A stretch of 64,000 nt of DNA from Chryseobacterium oranimense (GTDB lineage: Bacteria > Bacteroidota > Bacteroidia > Flavobacteriales > Weeksellaceae). The notes under the pieces are model-generated. The model was not told the DNA's origin. It did no database searches and was given only the letters and a program-made list of their open reading frames with translations. This document shows, piece by piece, positions 60,713 through 64,000 of the stretch; within the stretch, counting starts at the first letter, position 1, and each line of letters opens with the position of its first letter. The position numbers and the translations under genes are program-made. Location: contig NZ_FQWT01000001.1 in the NCBI RefSeq assembly GCF_900129755.1, positions 806,001 through 870,000 on the forward strand, written 5' to 3'.

Positions 60713-61144
60713 ATGGACAATCAAAAAAAAGAGCAAATCAAAAAGTCTGGGCGCAAGCCCAAGGTTGATCCGGCAAGACACCGGTATTCCATAAGTTTGA
60801 ACGATAAGGAGAATGATCGTTTCTTATCGCTATTTGAGAAGTCAGGTATGAAAGTAATGGCCCATTTTATCACAGCTTGCATGTTTGATAGAACCATAAA
60901 GACAGTAAAAATTGATATGAATGCAGTGGATTATCATACCAGGTTAACCAATTTATATAGCCAATTCCGATCAATAGGCGTAAATTATAACCAGATAGTA
61001 AAGATTTTATACCGAAATTTTTCAGAGAAAAAGGCCGCGGCATATCTTTTCAAAATAGAAAATCAGACTGCTGAACTTGCAGAACTTTGTCGGAAAATCA
61101 TTGACTTAACACGCGAATTTGAAAAAAAACACCTTGAAAAATGA
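60713..61144 (+). CDS. mobA: MobA-type relaxosome accessory protein
   Basis: 143 residues from the ATG at 60713 (a TTG six bases upstream is less likely). Basic N-terminus (GRKPKVDPARHRYSISLND), a ribbon-helix-helix region and the conserved NLYSQFRSIGVNYNQIVKILYRN of MobC/MobA accessory proteins. It should bind oriT and help the relaxase nick. Overlaps mobB by four bases (ATGA). Confidence 0.88.
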   Translation: MDNQKKEQIKKSGRKPKVDPARHRYSISLNDKENDRFLSLFEKSGMKVMAHFITACMFDRTIKTVKIDMNAVDYHTRLTNLYSQFRSIGVNYNQIVKILYRNFSEKKAAAYLFKIENQTAELAELCRKIIDLTREFEKKHLEK

Positions 61145-62403
61145 TCGCTAAAATTGGGAAAGGAGCAAACCTTTACGGAGTAATTACCTACAATTTTCAA
61201 AAAGTAGCAAGTGAAAATGGGGAGATTCTTGGTCTTAATAATATGCCGGAAAGTTTCGATGGAACTTATTCGGTCAGTTATCTAATGAAATGTTTTGATC
61301 CATATCTTACAGCTAACAATAAAACAGAGAAACCAATCCGTCATATTTCTTTAAATCCTGATCCGAATGATAAAGTAGTGGACGATGATCTTATTAATAT
61401 TGCCAATGAATATATGAAAAAAATGGGATTTGGAAATCAGCCTTACATTATATTTAAACATACAGATATTGAAAGAACCCATATGCACATAGTTACCACA
61501 TGTGTAAAATCTGACGGAAAGAAAATTCCCGATTATAATGATCACGGCAAATCGATGACTATCTGCAGGAATATTGAAAAGGAATATGGGTTATTGCCCG
61601 CAACGGAAAAATTAACTAAAGATGAGCTTAATTTTAGACCTGTTAACCATAAAAAAGGAAATATCAAGAGCCAGATTTCAGCGGTGGTCCGATATATACC
61701 CCAACACTACCAATTTCAGACTCTTGGGGGGTATAACGCGCTTTTATCATTATTTAATATCACCGCCGAAGAGGTTAAAGGAGAAATTCAGGGACAGCCT
61801 AAAAGTGGTCTTGTTTATTTTGCGTTGGATGAAAAAGGTAATAAAGCGAGCAATCCTTTTAAAGCTTCATTATTCGGAAAAAAGGCTGGAATGGAATTTC
61901 TACTCAGTCATTTTGAAGAAAGCAAAATCGCTATGAAATCCAGCCCAGCAAAATCAATTTTAAAGAATACCTGTGAATCTGTTCTAGCAATTACCAATAG
62001 TGAGATAGAATTTAAAAAACAGTTGGCAAAACAGGGAATCAATATTGTAGTACGCAGAAATGATGAAGGTAGAATTTATGGTGTAACTTTTATCGACCAT
62101 GAAAGTCATTCTGTCTGGAACGGCTCACAGTTAGGGAAGAACCTTTCTGCAAATTTCTTTAACGAGTATTGGTCGATAGGGGCAAGGCCACTCAGCGATG
62201 ATTATGGTACTGGTCAAAAAAATGACCTGCCGATCCATAAATTATTTGATTTCATAGATGAAGGAATTTTAACCAATCTGACCGATAATTTTATTGAGGG
62301 AACGGGCTCAATGATACCAGGATCACAGGGAGAAGATTTTGAGGAAATTGATTTTGAAAACCGGATGAAAAGAAAGAGTAAACGTAAACGTAGAAAACTG
62401 TGA
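61141..62403 (+). CDS. mobB: MobB relaxase (mobilization nuclease)
   Basis: 420 residues. Relaxase domain in the first half: IGKGANLYGVITYN near the N-terminus (candidate nicking Tyr12/Tyr17), IRHISLNPDPND and the metal-binding motif FKHTD...RTHMHIV (His107, His114, His116). C-terminus very basic (RMKRKSKRKRRKL). It cuts one strand at oriT and leads it through the secretion channel. In related elements a coupling protein follows; none is visible up to the edge of the window. Confidence 0.93.
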   Translation: MIAKIGKGANLYGVITYNFQKVASENGEILGLNNMPESFDGTYSVSYLMKCFDPYLTANNKTEKPIRHISLNPDPNDKVVDDDLINIANEYMKKMGFGNQPYIIFKHTDIERTHMHIVTTCVKSDGKKIPDYNDHGKSMTICRNIEKEYGLLPATEKLTKDELNFRPVNHKKGNIKSQISAVVRYIPQHYQFQTLGGYNALLSLFNITAEEVKGEIQGQPKSGLVYFALDEKGNKASNPFKASLFGKKAGMEFLLSHFEESKIAMKSSPAKSILKNTCESVLAITNSEIEFKKQLAKQGINIVVRRNDEGRIYGVTFIDHESHSVWNGSQLGKNLSANFFNEYWSIGARPLSDDYGTGQKNDLPIHKLFDFIDEGILTNLTDNFIEGTGSMIPGSQGEDFEEIDFENRMKRKSKRKRRKL

Positions 62404-62506
62404 TCTATTTATCTTTTTTTTAGGCAATATTTGAAAAAGTGGCAGTAAACAAATTACAATTAGAAGTCGAACTTTTAATTTCAAGAACTAACAGTTATTG
62501 ATTTAT

Positions 62507-63532
62507 TCAAAGTACTACTCTTTGATCACTATATTTTTTTCTTTCGATTTTTAATGATGTTAACCACTCTAAATACATTCCTTCCGGCATATTTCTGTAT
62601 CCGATCTTATGTATGTAACTATATTCAGCATTGATTTTTGAAAGCAGCCTGACAGCACTTGAAGAATTTTTTTCAAGTTTTAAATATTGGTTTTTATGCG
62701 TTTCCGTTTTTAGAATTAAGGCCGTTATCAGATTCGGAAATATTTGTATCGCACGATCAGCACATTTTAAAGCGAAGCTGCCATCATTATCCGGAAAAGA
62801 CCTATTAAATGCATTTGCCAGATCTACCAAGCACAACGCTAAGCTTTCTTTATCATCAAGCGCTTTCATATATACACCATTTTCAATCGCATCCAAATGG
62901 ATAAACCCCGATGCCATTAGCCAGGAATCCTGTGGGAATATACCACTGGTAAGTTCGGTATTATACCAACCTATTGACTTAATGTTATGCTTTATATAAA
63001 TATGATTGGGAGCAAGGGCCAAATTAGCATTTACACCAATTTCCTCGGCGAGGATCTTATATAGGTAGGGCAACGAGTTACAGTTGCCTTTCTGTGTATT
63101 TATCAGTTTGGAAACAAACAGATTCGCCAGCTCTCTGTGTCCAAACACGTCCTCAAAATCATAAGAAAATGGTTTGTAGCGAATCGTATCCTGGTTTATT
63201 AAAATTGGCGTTTCCTCACAGATCACCGAGAAAATTGCAGCATATTTGCTAACCGTCTCCTTATCTTTTTCATTGTAAGTAAGATCCCGGTTCTTAATAA
63301 TTGTTTTGCAAAAGTTGGCCATAAATCGGATTTTCCTGTCAAGCTCAACTGTGTCTAGTTTGCCCTGATAATATGCATTTTCCACACTCAGAACAGCAGT
63401 TTTAAAACTGTATTTCTGCTTATCGTCCAGCATATTATCAATAGTCTGGTAGGCATCGGTATAAAACTGGTTCACCTGGGCTTTGATTACCCCTGCAAAA
63501 AAGATAAATAAAGAGAGATAGAAGTATTTCAT
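62507..63532 (-). CDS. Exported protein with transglutaminase/SirB1-like core
   Basis: 341 residues from the Met at 63532 (another Met lies six codons upstream). Signal peptide (about 1-18, ending VIKAQV). The core segment TQKGNCNSLPYLYKILAEEIGV then ANLALAPNHIYIKH resembles the Cys-His part of transglutaminase-like SirB1 domains, with candidate catalytic Cys and His. A helical, TPR-like C-terminal part follows (ALKCADRAIQIFPNLITALIL). Function unknown. It lies beyond mobB on the opposite strand; a 27-base gap separates it from the next gene. Confidence 0.6.
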   Translation of the reverse strand: MKYFYLSLFIFFAGVIKAQVNQFYTDAYQTIDNMLDDKQKYSFKTAVLSVENAYYQGKLDTVELDRKIRFMANFCKTIIKNRDLTYNEKDKETVSKYAAIFSVICEETPILINQDTIRYKPFSYDFEDVFGHRELANLFVSKLINTQKGNCNSLPYLYKILAEEIGVNANLALAPNHIYIKHNIKSIGWYNTELTSGIFPQDSWLMASGFIHLDAIENGVYMKALDDKESLALCLVDLANAFNRSFPDNDGSFALKCADRAIQIFPNLITALILKTETHKNQYLKLEKNSSSAVRLLSKINAEYSYIHKIGYRNMPEGMYLEWLTSLKIERKKYSDQRVVL

Positions 63533-63559
63533 AATTTTGGTTCCCAACATGGGATATAT

Positions 63560-63880
63560 TTAAAAATCTGGATTTTGAATATGGTCTATAATGTCAATTG
63601 CAAGTACGTCATCTGTCTTTCGATCATACTTAGAAAGATAATAATCTATTAATAAACCAAGTTCTTTTAGTGAACAAAGCCGTTCATATGTAATCCCATT
63701 ATCATTGAGTAATTCCTTCATTGCCCTTTTTAATTTAAAGAATCTATAATTTGTATCAGTTCCTATAGAGTACTCTCCATACAGAATGATTTTCTCATAG
63801 TCCATATCACTCACTTCTTCGGTGAGGAAATCATTAATCGTATTTCTTCTGATTGCTTTTATAATTTCATCTAATTTCAT
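63560..63880 (-). CDS. Hypothetical protein
   Basis: 106 residues from the Met at 63880. Helical, mixed charge (MKLDEIIKAIRRNTINDF, later AIDIIDHIQNP). Family not recognised. Same strand as the exported protein downstream and as the partial gene at the window edge, so the three may form one operon. Confidence 0.5.
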   Translation of the reverse strand: MKLDEIIKAIRRNTINDFLTEEVSDMDYEKIILYGEYSIGTDTNYRFFKLKRAMKELLNDNGITYERLCSLKELGLLIDYYLSKYDRKTDDVLAIDIIDHIQNPDF

Positions 63881-63900
63881 GGCTACCTGCATTAATTTTT

Positions 63901-64000
63901 TTATTCAACAAGATTCAACACTTTCCAACCGTTATCCTTTGTTAGACCAACCCAAAATTTATTGACCGTTATAAATCCGTCCGGATAGTAAAGCGTTTCT
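63901..64000 (-). CDS. Partial gene at window edge
   Basis: Only the last 32 codons are in the window (ETLYYPDGFITVNKFWVG, then GWKVLNLVE and stop at 63901). The frame is open to the right edge. Too little to name a family. Confidence 0.4.
   Translation of the reverse strand, partial: ETLYYPDGFITVNKFWVGLTKDNGWKVLNLVE

Noticed and set aside
1..64000. CRISPR arrays, tRNA and rRNA genes
   Set aside because: No regularly spaced repeats, cas genes or tRNA/rRNA signatures were noticed on either strand.

Overview
The window is AT-rich DNA from a Bacteroidota bacterium, most likely a flavobacterium of the Chryseobacterium/Elizabethkingia type. This rests on gene families (CTnDOT-type tra genes, Bacteroidota VgrG, PRTRC cassette, TonB receptor with a carboxypeptidase-regulatory-like N-domain), on the lack of Shine-Dalgarno sequences, and on TAnnTTTG-type -7 promoter elements. 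The genus is inference. Most of the window looks like one large conjugative element, integrated or plasmid; no integrase, attachment site or replication initiator is visible.

Region by region: (1) 1-11.2 kb is a mixed accessory/chromosome-like stretch. It holds the 3' end of an Rhs protein with an AHH nuclease tip plus a likely immunity gene, an SRAP protein, an orphan PAS histidine kinase, an aldo/keto reductase, two paralogous small proteins, and a lipoprotein followed by a small membrane protein. (2) 11.3-19.5 kb is a same-strand maintenance block: SSB, ArdA anti-restriction protein, many small unknowns, and a PRTRC cassette (E, C, a 58-residue protein, F-like, E2-like B, E1-like ThiF). 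It ends in a run of four stem-loops. (3) 19.6-30.1 kb is metal cargo: DUF6660/TonB receptor/CDF exporter; ArsR-MerTP-GDCCVxC; and an arsenic block (ArsR, membrane protein, DUF6428, ArsO, metallophosphoesterase, ArsC-like phosphatase, ArsN, Acr3). (4) 30.1-35.2 kb holds an IS110 element, a nuclease-P-loop NTPase protein that may be a defence protein, and an S24 repressor.

(5) 35.2-39.4 kb holds a Y-family polymerase and a DnaE-type polymerase divergent from the S24 repressor, with two matching operators between them, which suggests an SOS-like mutagenesis cassette. (6) 39.4-44.6 kb is a minus-strand type VI secretion cargo island (VgrG, possible adaptor, PAAR-like/HNH effector, likely immunity protein). 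(7) 44.9-59.9 kb is the minus-strand conjugation block, transcribed from ParA/TraA to TraQ, with a Dam-type methylase and a duplicated-domain protein inserted. (8) 59.9-62.4 kb holds an oriT-like intergenic region and the plus-strand mobA-mobB relaxase genes. (9) 62.5-64 kb holds three unassigned minus-strand genes.

Together these describe a self-transfer machine (relaxase, type IV secretion, ArdA, SSB) carrying mercury/arsenic resistance, damage-induced mutagenesis, interbacterial weapons and a probable defence gene. Starts were chosen by family length, spacing and operon overlap. All functional calls come from reading the sequence and recalling families; no database search was run.
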